Virus record (IMG/VR): IMGVR_UViG_3300037804_000367
Location: 1 to 64,000 of that record
Reading direction: 5' to 3' (one strand)
Length of the DNA stretch: 64,000 nucleotides
Source: a virus
Positions within the stretch are counted from its first letter, which is position 1. Each line of letters starts with the position of its first letter. Positions 1-8,296 of this stretch are shown one piece after another. The position numbers and the translations under genes are program-made. The notes beneath the pieces were generated by a model that saw nothing but the letters and a program-made list of their open reading frames with translations, ran no database searches and was not told where the DNA came from.

Positions 1-28
1 CGGATAGGGTAATAATGTTCTTTTGCAT
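1..28 (-). CDS. start of a gene running off the left edge
   Basis: An ATG at 28 lies about 7 bases downstream of an AAGGA ribosome-binding site and opens a leftward frame reading MQKNIITLS before the window ends. Nine residues cannot identify it. Because the next gene upstream is nadM, and phages often pair nadM with nicotinamide phosphoribosyltransferase (nadV), whose N-terminus is similar in style, nadV is the first guess; this is inference from context only. Confidence 0.4.
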
Positions 29-136
29 TTGTGTTTTCCTTTTTAACTTTTAACTTAGGATTAACATAAGAGCGATGCCTCGATCTTACTAATTTACTTT
101 CGTATTTTTTAAAGGGATTGTTAGTATTATTACTAA

Positions 137-1081
137 CTAATCCACTACTTTTATAGTTTCTATTAGGTGAGTCATCATGCTTTGGTGAACATCCATGATA
201 TCATTTTCAATATCTATAGTGTTAATATCAATCCACTGAAGCATTTCAATATCATCCATTGGAGTTGGCTTTCCAAACATGTAAGTTGCTTTGAAAAGTA
301 TTGACATAATCTTACTCTTCTCACTTCTATAACGCCAATCATTGACAAAAGAACTACCAATGTATTTGATATCACCTATCTCAACACCAGTCTCTTCAGC
401 AACCTCACGTCTAGCATTGGACTCTAAAGCTCCGAACTGTCCGTAGTTGTCACTAGGATCAACAAAGCCACCAACAAGTCTGAATTTATCTTCGCCAGGT
501 TTCTTAGCTAAAAGAATTCGTTCTTGTTTTTCATCTAGGATTGCAATGTCAACAGCCATGTAAGCAATATCATATTGATTGTTCACAGCCCAAATAACTC
601 CATGTCTAAAATCAGAAGAAGCTTTTGTTTCGTTACTGAGTACTGTTCTTGATTTAGTTCCTGACATGAAAGAACGTTGAACAAGTTCTTTAGTGTTTAG
701 TTTGCCTTCATAATGTTTGAGAAAGGAATCTCTTGAACCATAAAGGGTAATGTCAGATCCAGGTGCACTATGAGTACGAACAAGTTTATCTAATCTTGTT
801 GACCAATCTTTATTGGATTGAGTATCTTGATTGTAAGCAATTTCGATATTGTGATCAGGAAAAGCTTCCATAATCATTTTTCGTCTTGCTTCAAAATCTA
901 GGGGATTGTTTTTTGTAGCTCTCACTGCTGCGAGACCTAAAACTATAATCAACTTATCATGTCGATCATATACTGATTGTATGAGGTCAATATGACCTTC
1001 GTGTAGTTCGTCCACTTGGAAACGGCCAACAATTACGCCTACTCCAGTTTTCTCATACACTTCTTCTTTTGTTTTCAACAT
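137..1081 (-). CDS. nadM: bifunctional NMN adenylyltransferase / Nudix hydrolase
   Basis: 314 residues. The N-terminal nucleotidyltransferase domain (about residues 14-180) has GVIVGRFQ followed by HEGH, the HxGH adenylyl-transfer motif that makes NAD from NMN and ATP. The C-terminal domain (about 185-314) has a Nudix box with GG at about 203 and RREVAEETG, expected to hydrolyse ADP-ribose or related nucleotides. This two-domain architecture and length match the NadM/Nudix proteins of bacteria and of KVP40-like phages. It sits just upstream of the gene leaving the left edge. It probably rebuilds NAD during infection, which would also serve the NAD-dependent ligase in this window. Identification of both domains is firm; the exact Nudix substrate is inferred. 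Confidence 0.93.
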   Translation of the reverse strand: MLKTKEEVYEKTGVGVIVGRFQVDELHEGHIDLIQSVYDRHDKLIIVLGLAAVRATKNNPLDFEARRKMIMEAFPDHNIEIAYNQDTQSNKDWSTRLDKLVRTHSAPGSDITLYGSRDSFLKHYEGKLNTKELVQRSFMSGTKSRTVLSNETKASSDFRHGVIWAVNNQYDIAYMAVDIAILDEKQERILLAKKPGEDKFRLVGGFVDPSDNYGQFGALESNARREVAEETGVEIGDIKYIGSSFVNDWRYRSEKSKIMSILFKATYMFGKPTPMDDIEMLQWIDINTIDIENDIMDVHQSMMTHLIETIKVVD

Positions 1082-1124
1082 TGTAAACTCCTTATCTAGT
1101 TGAATACTTTTAGTAGTGTGCTAT

Positions 1125-1316
1125 TTATTCTCCTTCATCTTTATCAGAAGGTAAGTCTTTTGTTCTATGTTTTTCGTAATCCTCTTGTATTCTTTTTGTT
1201 TCTAATCTCCAAAGTCGTGTCTCTTCACAAACACATGGATCTTGATGACAATGTAAACAACATGTACATTCGTGATACCATTTGTCGCATCCTGGACAAT
1301 CACTTCCATTACTCAT
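1125..1316 (-). CDS. small cysteine-rich protein
   Basis: 63 residues, with nine cysteines and two histidines packed into the first 32 residues (CPGC, CTCC, HC, CVC) and a charged helical tail. Probably binds zinc. The arrangement resembles the 54-residue protein at 46817-46981 (CPSCGVCC, CSSTPCIC, then a tail with KEIQEQFE versus KRIQEDYE), so the two are likely paralogues. Function unknown. Confidence 0.6.
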   Translation of the reverse strand: MSNGSDCPGCDKWYHECTCCLHCHQDPCVCEETRLWRLETKRIQEDYEKHRTKDLPSDKDEGE

Positions 1317-1331
1317 TGTACTGCCTTTAAT

Positions 1332-1937
1332 TTACTTATTAAATTTATATCCAAACTTAGTCAGTTCTGCTTTATTATTTCTAGCAACAAAATTTATCAT
1401 GTTACTATCATACCAATCTGTTACTTTAAATTTCTTACTACCTGACACATTTGCATGAGAGGTAGCTACAGTATCTTTGATATCTAACCACTTCTGATCT
1501 ACACACATATCACGAAACTCAGACGCAAGGTTTTCAAATCTTAAAATATAATCCATCTTATTGATTAAATTATAAGGAACATAATGATCAAAACCTTTGC
1601 CCCAAACACCTTGTGATTGTAAAATTTTAATATCAAATCGTAAAGGAAGTTCTCTCTTCTTCTGATGATATATAGCAGCTGACAAATTTCTTGTCCATGG
1701 ATTTCTTATCACTGTAAAGAATGTATACTTTGAAATGTCTTCGTTCAAACTATTCAAGTGCTTCAATAATATGGGCAATGTCGAGTGTCTTCCGGAAGTC
1801 TGTAAATTAGTTCGTACAAATTCATCAGGTAATTTATTATGGGAGAAATCATCCACTCCTGCAAAACATTTTTCAATTGTAGTTCCAGCAGTCTTTGGGA
1901 TATGAACAAAGACTGCTTTTCGTTTAAAACAAATCAA
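1332..1937 (-). CDS. sulfotransferase family protein
   Basis: 201 residues. VHIPKTAGTTIE (about residues 11-22) is the 5'-phosphosulfate-binding loop of PAPS-dependent sulfotransferases, and FTVIRNPWTRNLSA (about 73-86) matches the 3'-phosphate-binding region. It would move a sulfate from PAPS to a carbohydrate or similar acceptor; the acceptor is unknown. The start appears to be a TTG at 1937 with a GAGG ribosome-binding site, since no ATG gives the conserved loop in full. It follows the 1947-2210 gene closely. A second sulfotransferase domain is fused to a glycosyltransferase at 11771-13198, so glycan sulfation is a theme in this phage. Confidence 0.8.
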   Translation of the reverse strand: MICFKRKAVFVHIPKTAGTTIEKCFAGVDDFSHNKLPDEFVRTNLQTSGRHSTLPILLKHLNSLNEDISKYTFFTVIRNPWTRNLSAAIYHQKKRELPLRFDIKILQSQGVWGKGFDHYVPYNLINKMDYILRFENLASEFRDMCVDQKWLDIKDTVATSHANVSGSKKFKVTDWYDSNMINFVARNNKAELTKFGYKFNK

Positions 1938-1946
1938 AGAGAGCCT

Positions 1947-2210
1947 CTACTTTAACGGTCCATCGTTTTTAATTCTCCAAACTACATCTACTTCAAATAC
2001 TTCAAATAGATCAGCAGTTCCATCATCCCCTAACATACTTTTAATGTTTAATTGTGAGTGCTTGCCCTTAATAATATTCCAAACATCTTTCTCTCTAGTA
2101 AACATACCTCTTGTTTCAGGAGAGTCAGTTCCTTTAAATCCTCTAGGTTGTTTATAAATGAAACCCAATGACGGGTGCCATAGAACAAATTTTTTAAGTT
2201 TACCTTGCAT
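1947..2210 (-). CDS. hypothetical protein
   Basis: 87 residues, no family recognised. Basic N-terminal half, mixed charged C-terminus (FEVFEVDVVW), no signal or membrane segment. It lies 9 bases from both neighbours in a leftward operon with the PTH2 gene upstream and the sulfotransferase downstream. Confidence 0.6.
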   Translation of the reverse strand: MQGKLKKFVLWHPSLGFIYKQPRGFKGTDSPETRGMFTREKDVWNIIKGKHSQLNIKSMLGDDGTADLFEVFEVDVVWRIKNDGPLK

Positions 2211-2219
2211 GAATAATCC

Positions 2220-2624
2220 TTAATATAATTTTAACTTGTCGGTTACACCTGTGAACATTATTTCATGATGAGGACCAATAGCAATACAAGTATTAGTGGG
2301 AACGTTTTTAAATTCTGTGTGTCCACTATCTGTTATTAGTTTACTGGTTAGTCCTAATTTCAAAGCTGTCTCATGAACAGTTAAAAGTTCTTCTTCCGAA
2401 TTTACAACAACGCATACTTTCTTGAATGCATTATTGAACATCCAATCTTGTTGATCTTTATCAAAATAATTCTTTCCAATGAAGAGATATAACAATCTCT
2501 TAAACCATCCCATCTCTTGCAATTCATCTACTATAAATTTCATAGAGGCATGTGAACCTTGAGCAATTTCCTTGCCACGTCTCATCTTGAGATCTTTTCT
2601 AATAACTATCACTTGCTTTGTCAT
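2220..2624 (-). CDS. peptidyl-tRNA hydrolase, PTH2 family
   Basis: 134 residues, close to the usual length of the archaeal/eukaryotic-type Pth2 fold. The N-terminus has KQVIVIRKDLKMRRGKEIAQ followed by GSHASMKF, and the C-terminal half has LGLTSKLITDSGHTEF, then CIAIGPHHE, all hallmarks of PTH2. The enzyme releases tRNA from peptidyl-tRNA drop-off products. Bacteria normally use the unrelated Pth1, so a PTH2 copy is a phage-type addition. It fits with the large tRNA set in this genome. An insertion (about residues 37-60, LQEMGWFKRLLYLFIGKNYF) interrupts the first helix region; this occurs in other phage copies and may be a surface excursion. Confidence 0.85.
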   Translation of the reverse strand: MTKQVIVIRKDLKMRRGKEIAQGSHASMKFIVDELQEMGWFKRLLYLFIGKNYFDKDQQDWMFNNAFKKVCVVVNSEEELLTVHETALKLGLTSKLITDSGHTEFKNVPTNTCIAIGPHHEIMFTGVTDKLKLY

Positions 2625-2632
2625 AATTGTCT

Positions 2633-2848
2633 CTAACTGTTTTTAGGATTCTGTAGAGCGTACATCTGCCCAACACTTCCGTGAGAATTAACACAAGCAT
2701 TTAAAGCAATTAAGTCAATTGTCAGTCCAGGATAGTTAATTCTAGTGTCAGCTATAAATGCATCTTTAACATTATCTGGCCACGTCACACCTTTTATATA
2801 TAACGTATTTTCAAATTCATACGGATCTTTATTCCAAAAGTCACTCAT
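2633..2848 (-). CDS. hypothetical protein
   Basis: 71 residues, no family recognised. Soluble, no cysteine clusters beyond a single NACVNSHG. It is 8 bases upstream of the PTH2 gene in the same leftward operon. Confidence 0.55.
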   Translation of the reverse strand: MSDFWNKDPYEFENTLYIKGVTWPDNVKDAFIADTRINYPGLTIDLIALNACVNSHGSVGQMYALQNPKNS

Positions 2849-2872
2849 TATAATACTCCTGTAAACTTATCA

Positions 2873-3055
2873 TTAAACTTGTTTCCAACCTTGAACTAAA
2901 AAATATGTAGAGTCTGGATTTACTCTCATTAAGATATCTTCAAATTTTATTTTAATGGTCTTGTGTTCAGACAATACAACTATTCGTTTATCAGACAATA
3001 GCTTTTCAGCTGATCGCTGAGACACGCCTGTGCTTTCAATTACACCTTCTATCAT
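2873..3055 (-). CDS. hypothetical protein
   Basis: 60 residues, no family recognised. The TGVSQRSAEKLLSDKRIVVL segment could be a short helix-turn-helix-like or cystathionine-like unit, but this is weak. It overlaps the upstream gene by 4 bases (ATGA-type coupling at 3052-3055), so the two are probably translated together. Confidence 0.5.
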   Translation of the reverse strand: MIEGVIESTGVSQRSAEKLLSDKRIVVLSEHKTIKIKFEDILMRVNPDSTYFLVQGWKQV

Positions 3056-3330
3056 AACTCTTCCTTCTTTGATTTAAATGCCATGTATGATTCTAATTGA
3101 AATGTTGCCCATTCAGATTCAGATGATATCAACACTCCATGTCTACCTAAAAAGGTTTTTAATTCCTCTAGTGCTTGTTTAGAAGTAGGATCCAAACTTG
3201 CAAACATATTTACGAATAGTTCACATTTTTGTTCAAAAGTTAGTGCACTATATGAAATTGGTTTGTCAGAGAACCAAAACTCCATTGGATCATCTGTATC
3301 TTTAAAATGCTTCGTAAGCCAATCAAACAT
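3052..3330 (-). CDS. hypothetical protein
   Basis: 92 residues, acidic N-terminus (KDTDDPMEFWF), otherwise helical and soluble. No family recognised. It is translationally coupled to the 60-residue gene downstream and is the second gene after the promoter at 3796-3823. Confidence 0.55.
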   Translation of the reverse strand: MFDWLTKHFKDTDDPMEFWFSDKPISYSALTFEQKCELFVNMFASLDPTSKQALEELKTFLGRHGVLISSESEWATFQLESYMAFKSKKEEL

Positions 3331-3388
3331 TAATATATCCTTTTATTTATTATGCCTGAAAACTGATAAAATTAAAATAGTATTTAAA

Positions 3389-3766
3389 CTATTCCTGCTC
3401 TGCACAGTAAGGACCTATTCCTGATTGTACACTAATAGGAGTGGTAAGTTTACGATTGCAACGTCTACAACATCCAGCATCGTGATACACAATACCTTTG
3501 TTGCTTTCAAAAAAGCTTCTGTTCTGAATCATTCTAGCAATCATTTCAAATGAAGTGTCTTTGAATTTCTTCCAGAGAATAATTGAACCGTTTGATTTTA
3601 CAAACCCGAAGTTTGTATATCTATCACTACCACTCAACATCCCAATAATTCTTTCACCAGGAGCAAACTTTGAATCAGCGGACTGTGTTTTAATACGAAC
3701 TGTTCTATGGTTTCCGGTTTCAGGATTTTCCATAGTGACTGTTCCGTTGTGAGTAGCTACATTCAT
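3389..3766 (-). CDS. DUF6011 zinc-binding domain protein
   Basis: 125 residues. The C-terminal part has CCRRCNRKLTTPISVQSG followed by GIGPYCAEQE, the small zinc-ribbon of DUF6011, common in phage and bacterial proteins of unknown job. The N-terminal 60 residues look like a beta-rich domain. It is the first gene downstream of the sigma70-type promoter at 3796-3823, so it is expected to be expressed early. Confidence 0.7.
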   Translation of the reverse strand: MNVATHNGTVTMENPETGNHRTVRIKTQSADSKFAPGERIIGMLSGSDRYTNFGFVKSNGSIILWKKFKDTSFEMIARMIQNRSFFESNKGIVYHDAGCCRRCNRKLTTPISVQSGIGPYCAEQE

Positions 3767-3795
3767 ATTATAATCCTTTTTGTTTTACTAATATT

Positions 3796-3823
3796 AATAT
3801 ACACCCTTAACAAGATTAGTCAA
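3796..3823 (-). promoter_or_regulatory. conserved early promoter (leftward)
   Basis: On the minus strand TTGACT (3823-3818) is followed after 16 bases by TATATT (3801-3796). It belongs to a set of 14 near-identical promoters in this window, whose shared core also includes the spacer (TAAGGGTG next to the -10). It sits 30 bases upstream of the DUF6011 gene. Confidence 0.8.
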
Positions 3824-3833
3824 CTTCAAACAT

Positions 3834-3857
3834 AAAAAAAGATCGCTTTTAAACGAT
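3834..3857 (-). terminator. intrinsic terminator (leftward)
   Basis: On the minus strand ATCGTT, loop TAAA, AGCGAT, then C and seven T. It begins exactly where the nrdA 3'-end remnant stops, so it may be the original nrdA terminator. Confidence 0.6.
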
Positions 3858-3910
3858 TTCTTGAAACCAGATGAACTTCCATCAGCTGTGAGACAATAGT
3901 ACAAAGTCTT
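3857..3910 (-). pseudogene. duplicated remnant of the nrdA 3' end
   Basis: Read leftward this stretch encodes KTLYYCLTADGSSSGFKK. The intact nrdA encodes KTLYYALVNDGSSSGFKK at 4959-4906: 15 of 18 residues agree, although many codons differ. There is no start codon, and a stop lies just upstream (TGA, three codons before). The remnant lies immediately beyond the homing endonuclease gene that overlaps nrdA's present 3' end. It looks like the displaced tail of an ancestral nrdA, left when the endonuclease and a foreign nrdA tail were acquired together. Confidence 0.85.
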
Positions 3911-3929
3911 AGTTAATCATAAAAAAAGT

Positions 3930-3937
3930 TATAAGTA
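3930..3937 (+). promoter_or_regulatory. near-consensus T4-type late promoter
   Basis: TATAAGTA, one mismatch from the T4 late octamer TATAAATA, 21 bases upstream of the homing endonuclease ATG at 3958. The other endonuclease genes at 18134, 29699, 32738 and 33894 have perfect octamers in the same place, which supports this one. Confidence 0.55.
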
Positions 3938-3957
3938 ATACAAATAGGAAAATACTA

Positions 3958-4881
3958 ATGACAAAAGGAGAAAGACAATCAGCTTTCATAAAAAAGGTAA
4001 CCGCAAAGCACAATGACAAATATGATTACAGTAAAGTAGTTTATGAACGAACTCACTCAAAGGTAGAGATAGTTTGTTCTACTCACGGAAGCTTCTTCCA
4101 AACACCTGCAAGTCATCAATCAGGAACTGGATGTCCAACTTGTTCGGGTAGAGAGAAGTGCAATGATAAATCATTTATTGAAAAGGCAAAAGCTATTCAC
4201 GGCGACAACTATGATTACTCTAAAGTACAATACGTGAATGCTCACACTAAAGTAACGATCATTTGTCCTACTCACGGTGATTGGGATATCCTTCCGTGTA
4301 ATCACATTACAAAGAAAGCTGGATGTAATAAATGTGGGCAGAAAAAATTGACATTGACTACTGAACAATTCATTGAGAAAGCCATCAGAGTTCATGGCGA
4401 CAAGTATGATTACAGTTTAGTTGATTATAAAAGAAGTAACCTGCCAGTTTCTATTATATGTAAGCGACACGGAGTATTTGATCAGATTGCATCATCTCAT
4501 ATCAATATCAATACTGGTTGTCCTAGATGTAGAAGATCTAAAGGAGAAGAGAAAGTGTCGGCGTTTCTCAAAGAAAGAGGAATCAAATACATAGATGAGT
4601 GGAAAGATCACGAGTGCAGGGGAAAGAAACAATTGCTACCATTTGATTTCTATCTTCCTGATCACAATTTGTGCATCGAATATGATGGCATCTTTCATTT
4701 CAAAGCTGTGTTCAGAGATACCAAAGAACTTGAAAGACAACAACAAGCGGATAAAACAAAAGATGGATATTGTCGATCAAACAATATCCATCTTTTGAGA
4801 ATTCATTACAAGGAGTTCAATAACATAAACTCCTTGATATTGAAAGCATTACAACGTGCACCCTCCCGATCCACAAGCTGA
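3958..4881 (+). CDS. free-standing homing endonuclease, Vsr-like (EDxHD) with DUF723 repeats
   Basis: 307 residues, on the opposite strand to its neighbours. Residues 1-190 hold three copies of a ~58-residue DUF723-type zinc-containing repeat (KYDYSKV, then C..HG.F, then GCP.C), which probably bind DNA. The C-terminal domain (about 195-307) has PFDFYLPDHNLCIEYDGIFH and a late LLRIHYKEF, typical of the Vsr-like EDxHD nucleases. The last 33 bases overlap, tail to tail, the end of nrdA. On the other side lies a remnant of nrdA's 3' end. Expected to cut endonuclease-free nrdA alleles of related phages and spread by repair. Same family as the gene at 18134-18862. Confidence 0.88.
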   Translation: MTKGERQSAFIKKVTAKHNDKYDYSKVVYERTHSKVEIVCSTHGSFFQTPASHQSGTGCPTCSGREKCNDKSFIEKAKAIHGDNYDYSKVQYVNAHTKVTIICPTHGDWDILPCNHITKKAGCNKCGQKKLTLTTEQFIEKAIRVHGDKYDYSLVDYKRSNLPVSIICKRHGVFDQIASSHININTGCPRCRRSKGEEKVSAFLKERGIKYIDEWKDHECRGKKQLLPFDFYLPDHNLCIEYDGIFHFKAVFRDTKELERQQQADKTKDGYCRSNNIHLLRIHYKEFNNINSLILKALQRAPSRSTS

Positions 4882-7122
4882 CTCGGTTTCTTTTTCTGTG
4901 ATCTCTTTCTTAAAACCTGACGACGAACCATCATTCACTAATGCATAATATAAAGTTTTCAATCCGTTACGATAAGCAAAAATCAAATCCTCAAGCATTT
5001 GTTGCATTGGAACTTTCTTATCACGATAATGAATTGGATTATATGAAGTGTTGCTACTGATACTTTGACAAATAAACTTCTGCGCAATAGCCATTATAGA
5101 AAGATAACCAGTATTGTTTTGGATTGACCAAAGAGTTTCATACTGATCTCCAATCTCTTTAATTCTTGGAACAGGAATCTTCACAGCCATTTCTTTTGAA
5201 GTCTTTGTAACAACCAAAGCTTTAACTGGCTCGACACCATTTGTACTTCCACTAACAAGAGCAGAACTTTCAGCTGGCATTAATGCACTCAGTGTTGAGT
5301 TTCTCATTCCATATGTTACAATATCATTTCGTAAACCTTCCCAATCACATTTCAATTCTGAAGTATGAAGTTCATCAACAGCTTTCTTATATGTGTCGAT
5401 AGGAAGGATACCGTCAGACATTACAGTCTTATCATACCATTCGCACTTACCTTTTTCTTTAGCAAGTTCAACGGACGCTGTCATTAAATTGAATTGGAAT
5501 AACTCAAACAACTCATGAACTGAATTATTAGCTGACCCATCAGAATACTTTTGACCACGCTTTGCAATAAACTCAGCTAGAGATATTACACCAACACCTA
5601 GTGTTCTTCTAAGCTTGGTTGCTTCTGCTTGAACCATTGGATAGTTTTGATAGTCGAGAAGATTATCAAGAGCACGTACAATAATTTTAGTATACTTCTT
5701 CATGTCAATTGGACTATCAACAAGTCCTACATTTACACCAGCAAGAGTACATAAAGCTATCTCACCACTTCCGTCACTTTGAACAGGAGCTGTTGGAAGA
5801 GCAATCTCTAAACATAAATTAGACTGTCGAATGGTTTCTTTGAAAGGAGAATGATCATTACAGTGATCAACATTCATTATATAAATTCTTCCAGTCGCAA
5901 GACGTTCTGACATTATAGAAGTGAACATATCAATTGCTTTTATAGACTTCTTAACAACATTGGGATCATTTTCAGCTTTTTCATAAAGTACTTCAAACTC
6001 ATCTGAGTTTCTGAAGTATGCTTCATAAAGAGCTCCATCATATGTTGAAGGACACATTAAAGAAATATCTTTACCGTCAATCAATCTTTGATATATCGTG
6101 TGGTTAAGTTGAATACATTCATCGAGCTGATGTATACGATTAGTGTCAGTGCCCTTATTGTTTTTAAGAATGACTAACGATTCAAATTCAATATCCCAAG
6201 CTGTGTAAAAATTACAAGCACTTGCTCCTCTGACTCCGCCTTGCGAACAAGATTTCAAAGCAGCTGTTAAGAATTTCATGAAAGGAATCTTACCTGTTGA
6301 AATCACATCACCGTTTCTAATTGGAGAGTCTACTGATCTAATACGACCTGAGTTTACACCAATGCCAGCTCTGCGACTAGCGTACTGAACAATACCTCGA
6401 GCACCTTCACATATTGAATCGAGTGAGTCTCCTACTTCAATCTTTACACATGATGAGAACTGCCTAGTAGGAGTTCTAACACCAGCCATGATAGGAGTGG
6501 GCATTGATATCTTAAATGTGGATAAGGCTTCATAGAACTCCTTTACGTGCTCTATACGAGTGTCATCAGGTTCATCTTGATGCAGAGCCATTCCGATACA
6601 CATGAATGCTAATTGAGGAGATTCAAAAATTTGTTTAGTACCTCTGTGTTGACAAAGATATTTTGATTCTAATTGTTTGATACCAGCATAACAGAAATCA
6701 AAATCACGAGTGTGATCGATTACTTGTTCTAGTTCATCCAATTCATTTAGATCCCATTTGGATAACATTTCAGGATCATAAATTTCATCATTAACCATTG
6801 ACTCTATATGGTCAGCTAAGTGAGGAGCACCAAATTGATCAAAAGCTTTCTTTCTAATATTGAATGCAACTAGACGAGCTGCCATAATATTATAATCAGG
6901 AGTTTCATCTGAAGTTAAATCAGCAGCTGTCTTTGCCAACACTTCATGTATGTCTGTTGTTTTAATTCCATCATAGAATTGAATATGGGAAGTAATTTCA
7001 ACCTGTGATACTGAAACGTCCAGTCCTTCAGCTGCCCATGTTAATTGTTGAGTGATTTTCGATATGTCACATGGCACTAACTCACCATGTCGTTTCTCTA
7101 CGTTAATACTAGTGGGGTTCAT
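4849..7122 (-). CDS. nrdA: ribonucleoside-diphosphate reductase, large (alpha) subunit, class Ia
   Basis: 757 residues, close to the 761 of the E. coli enzyme. An ATP-cone is at residues 1-95, and the catalytic barrel includes NLCLEIALPTAP (active-site cysteine). The C-terminus ends ACGSGGCTL, the redox-active cysteine pair that re-reduces the active site. It converts NDPs to dNDPs together with NrdB, encoded just upstream (46-base gap) in the same operon. The last 11 codons overlap a homing endonuclease gene on the other strand, and a second, decayed copy of part of its C-terminus lies at 3857-3910. The present 3' end may therefore be a transplanted one. Confidence 0.97.
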   Translation of the reverse strand: MNPTSINVEKRHGELVPCDISKITQQLTWAAEGLDVSVSQVEITSHIQFYDGIKTTDIHEVLAKTAADLTSDETPDYNIMAARLVAFNIRKKAFDQFGAPHLADHIESMVNDEIYDPEMLSKWDLNELDELEQVIDHTRDFDFCYAGIKQLESKYLCQHRGTKQIFESPQLAFMCIGMALHQDEPDDTRIEHVKEFYEALSTFKISMPTPIMAGVRTPTRQFSSCVKIEVGDSLDSICEGARGIVQYASRRAGIGVNSGRIRSVDSPIRNGDVISTGKIPFMKFLTAALKSCSQGGVRGASACNFYTAWDIEFESLVILKNNKGTDTNRIHQLDECIQLNHTIYQRLIDGKDISLMCPSTYDGALYEAYFRNSDEFEVLYEKAENDPNVVKKSIKAIDMFTSIMSERLATGRIYIMNVDHCNDHSPFKETIRQSNLCLEIALPTAPVQSDGSGEIALCTLAGVNVGLVDSPIDMKKYTKIIVRALDNLLDYQNYPMVQAEATKLRRTLGVGVISLAEFIAKRGQKYSDGSANNSVHELFELFQFNLMTASVELAKEKGKCEWYDKTVMSDGILPIDTYKKAVDELHTSELKCDWEGLRNDIVTYGMRNSTLSALMPAESSALVSGSTNGVEPVKALVVTKTSKEMAVKIPVPRIKEIGDQYETLWSIQNNTGYLSIMAIAQKFICQSISSNTSYNPIHYRDKKVPMQQMLEDLIFAYRNGLKTLYYALVNDGSSSGFKKEITEKETESACGSGGCTL

Positions 7123-7167
7123 TAAAAATATGTCCTTTAGTTAAAATGTATATGAATGCAAATAGCA

Positions 7168-8187
7168 TTATAATTTTAGTCGAGAAAGAGCGTCTGTGTC
7201 AACTGTTGCATTAACTGCACCTGTTAAGTAAGATGTTAATTCATTTTCCTGTGGAGCTGTTTGAGTACTTTCACCTTCAAAATATGCTTCAACCCACGGA
7301 CAAGGGTTTTTACATTCTGGAAAGATCGGACTCTTACCAATAGCTTCTAAACGATCATTGGTAATGTAATGAGTAAACTTAATTAGTATCTCAGTATTCA
7401 AACCAAGAACCACACCTTCCGAGAAAAGATACTTTGCCCATTCTTCTTCAATGGATGCAACATTAGTAAACATGTCATACACTTCGCCAGCATATTTCTT
7501 TTCAAGTTCAGGATACTCTTGATGCATGTACTTAATCATCTCCTGAGTACCTTTTAAGTGCACTGACTCATCTCTAGCAATAGATTGTATAACATTTGCC
7601 AGTCCTCTCATCTTTCCACGTTCAGCGAGTGCAAAGTTACAAAGGAATGAATTATAGAATAGAATACCTTCAAGACAGTTTGCCATATTCAATGCAAGGT
7701 AAACAGAGTCGACAGATGGGTTATCAACCAATTCATTATAATAAATGTCAATTGTTTCTGCGCGTTTTTTGATTTGTGGAATGTCAAGAACTTCATCAAA
7801 TATTTCTGAAGGATCAGGAATGATACTTCTTATGATATGTGTATAGCTCTGAGAGTGAACAGATTCATTCTGTGCCCAAAGTAATAACCAGTTCTCGAGC
7901 TCAGGTAGACTACACACTGGAAGGAATCCCATAACTGGATTCTTTTGTTGAGTACTATCTAATAAGATTTGATATCTTAAATTTGAAACTACGATATGCT
8001 TTTCAGCAGGTGAAAGATTGTCATATTCTATTTTGTCTTTAGACAAGTCGAATTCATTAGGTCGCCAAAAGAAACTCATCTGCTCATCGAGAAGTTCTTC
8101 AAACATTGGATATCTCATTATATCCATTCGACTTATTCCATCAAACTCTCCGAAGAACATTGTCTCAGACGGTACGTATTTTGCCAT
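7168..8187 (-). CDS. nrdB: ribonucleoside-diphosphate reductase, small (beta) subunit, class Ia
   Basis: About 339 residues from the ATG at 8187, which has a good AGGAG ribosome-binding site 5-6 bases upstream. A longer frame from a GTG at 8235 lacks such a site. MFFGEFDG and FFWRPNEFDLSKD at the N-terminus match NrdB. The di-iron ligands include WLLLWAQNESVHSQSY (residues about 100-115) and an ARDESVHLKG helix. The C-terminus VDTDALSRLKL resembles the tail by which NrdB docks onto NrdA. It supplies the tyrosyl radical for NrdA. A late-type promoter lies upstream at 8277-8284. Confidence 0.96.
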   Translation of the reverse strand: MAKYVPSETMFFGEFDGISRMDIMRYPMFEELLDEQMSFFWRPNEFDLSKDKIEYDNLSPAEKHIVVSNLRYQILLDSTQQKNPVMGFLPVCSLPELENWLLLWAQNESVHSQSYTHIIRSIIPDPSEIFDEVLDIPQIKKRAETIDIYYNELVDNPSVDSVYLALNMANCLEGILFYNSFLCNFALAERGKMRGLANVIQSIARDESVHLKGTQEMIKYMHQEYPELEKKYAGEVYDMFTNVASIEEEWAKYLFSEGVVLGLNTEILIKFTHYITNDRLEAIGKSPIFPECKNPCPWVEAYFEGESTQTAPQENELTSYLTGAVNATVDTDALSRLKL

Positions 8188-8276
8188 GTGGGCTCCTAGA
8201 TTAATATTGGATGCAAGTGTATTTACTATTATCACTCAGAGGTATAAAAATTATAACGATAAGCTTCTTGTTTTTA

Positions 8277-8284
8277 TATTTATA
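8277..8284 (-). promoter_or_regulatory. T4-type late promoter (leftward)
   Basis: Exact TATAAATA on the minus strand, about 90 bases upstream of the nrdB ATG and within the end of the preceding gene's gap. Late expression of nrd genes would be additional to middle or early expression. Confidence 0.55.
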
Positions 8285-8296
8285 CTGCCCTGTTAA

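Noticed and set aside
1-136. A long open frame read leftward through this interval in another frame
   Set aside because: It has no start codon after its upstream stop; the ATG at 28 with a ribosome-binding site in a different frame is more plausible.
1100-1330. Plus-strand frame across the cysteine-rich gene
   Set aside because: Antisense shadow; the minus-strand gene has the cysteine pattern and a paralogue at 46817.
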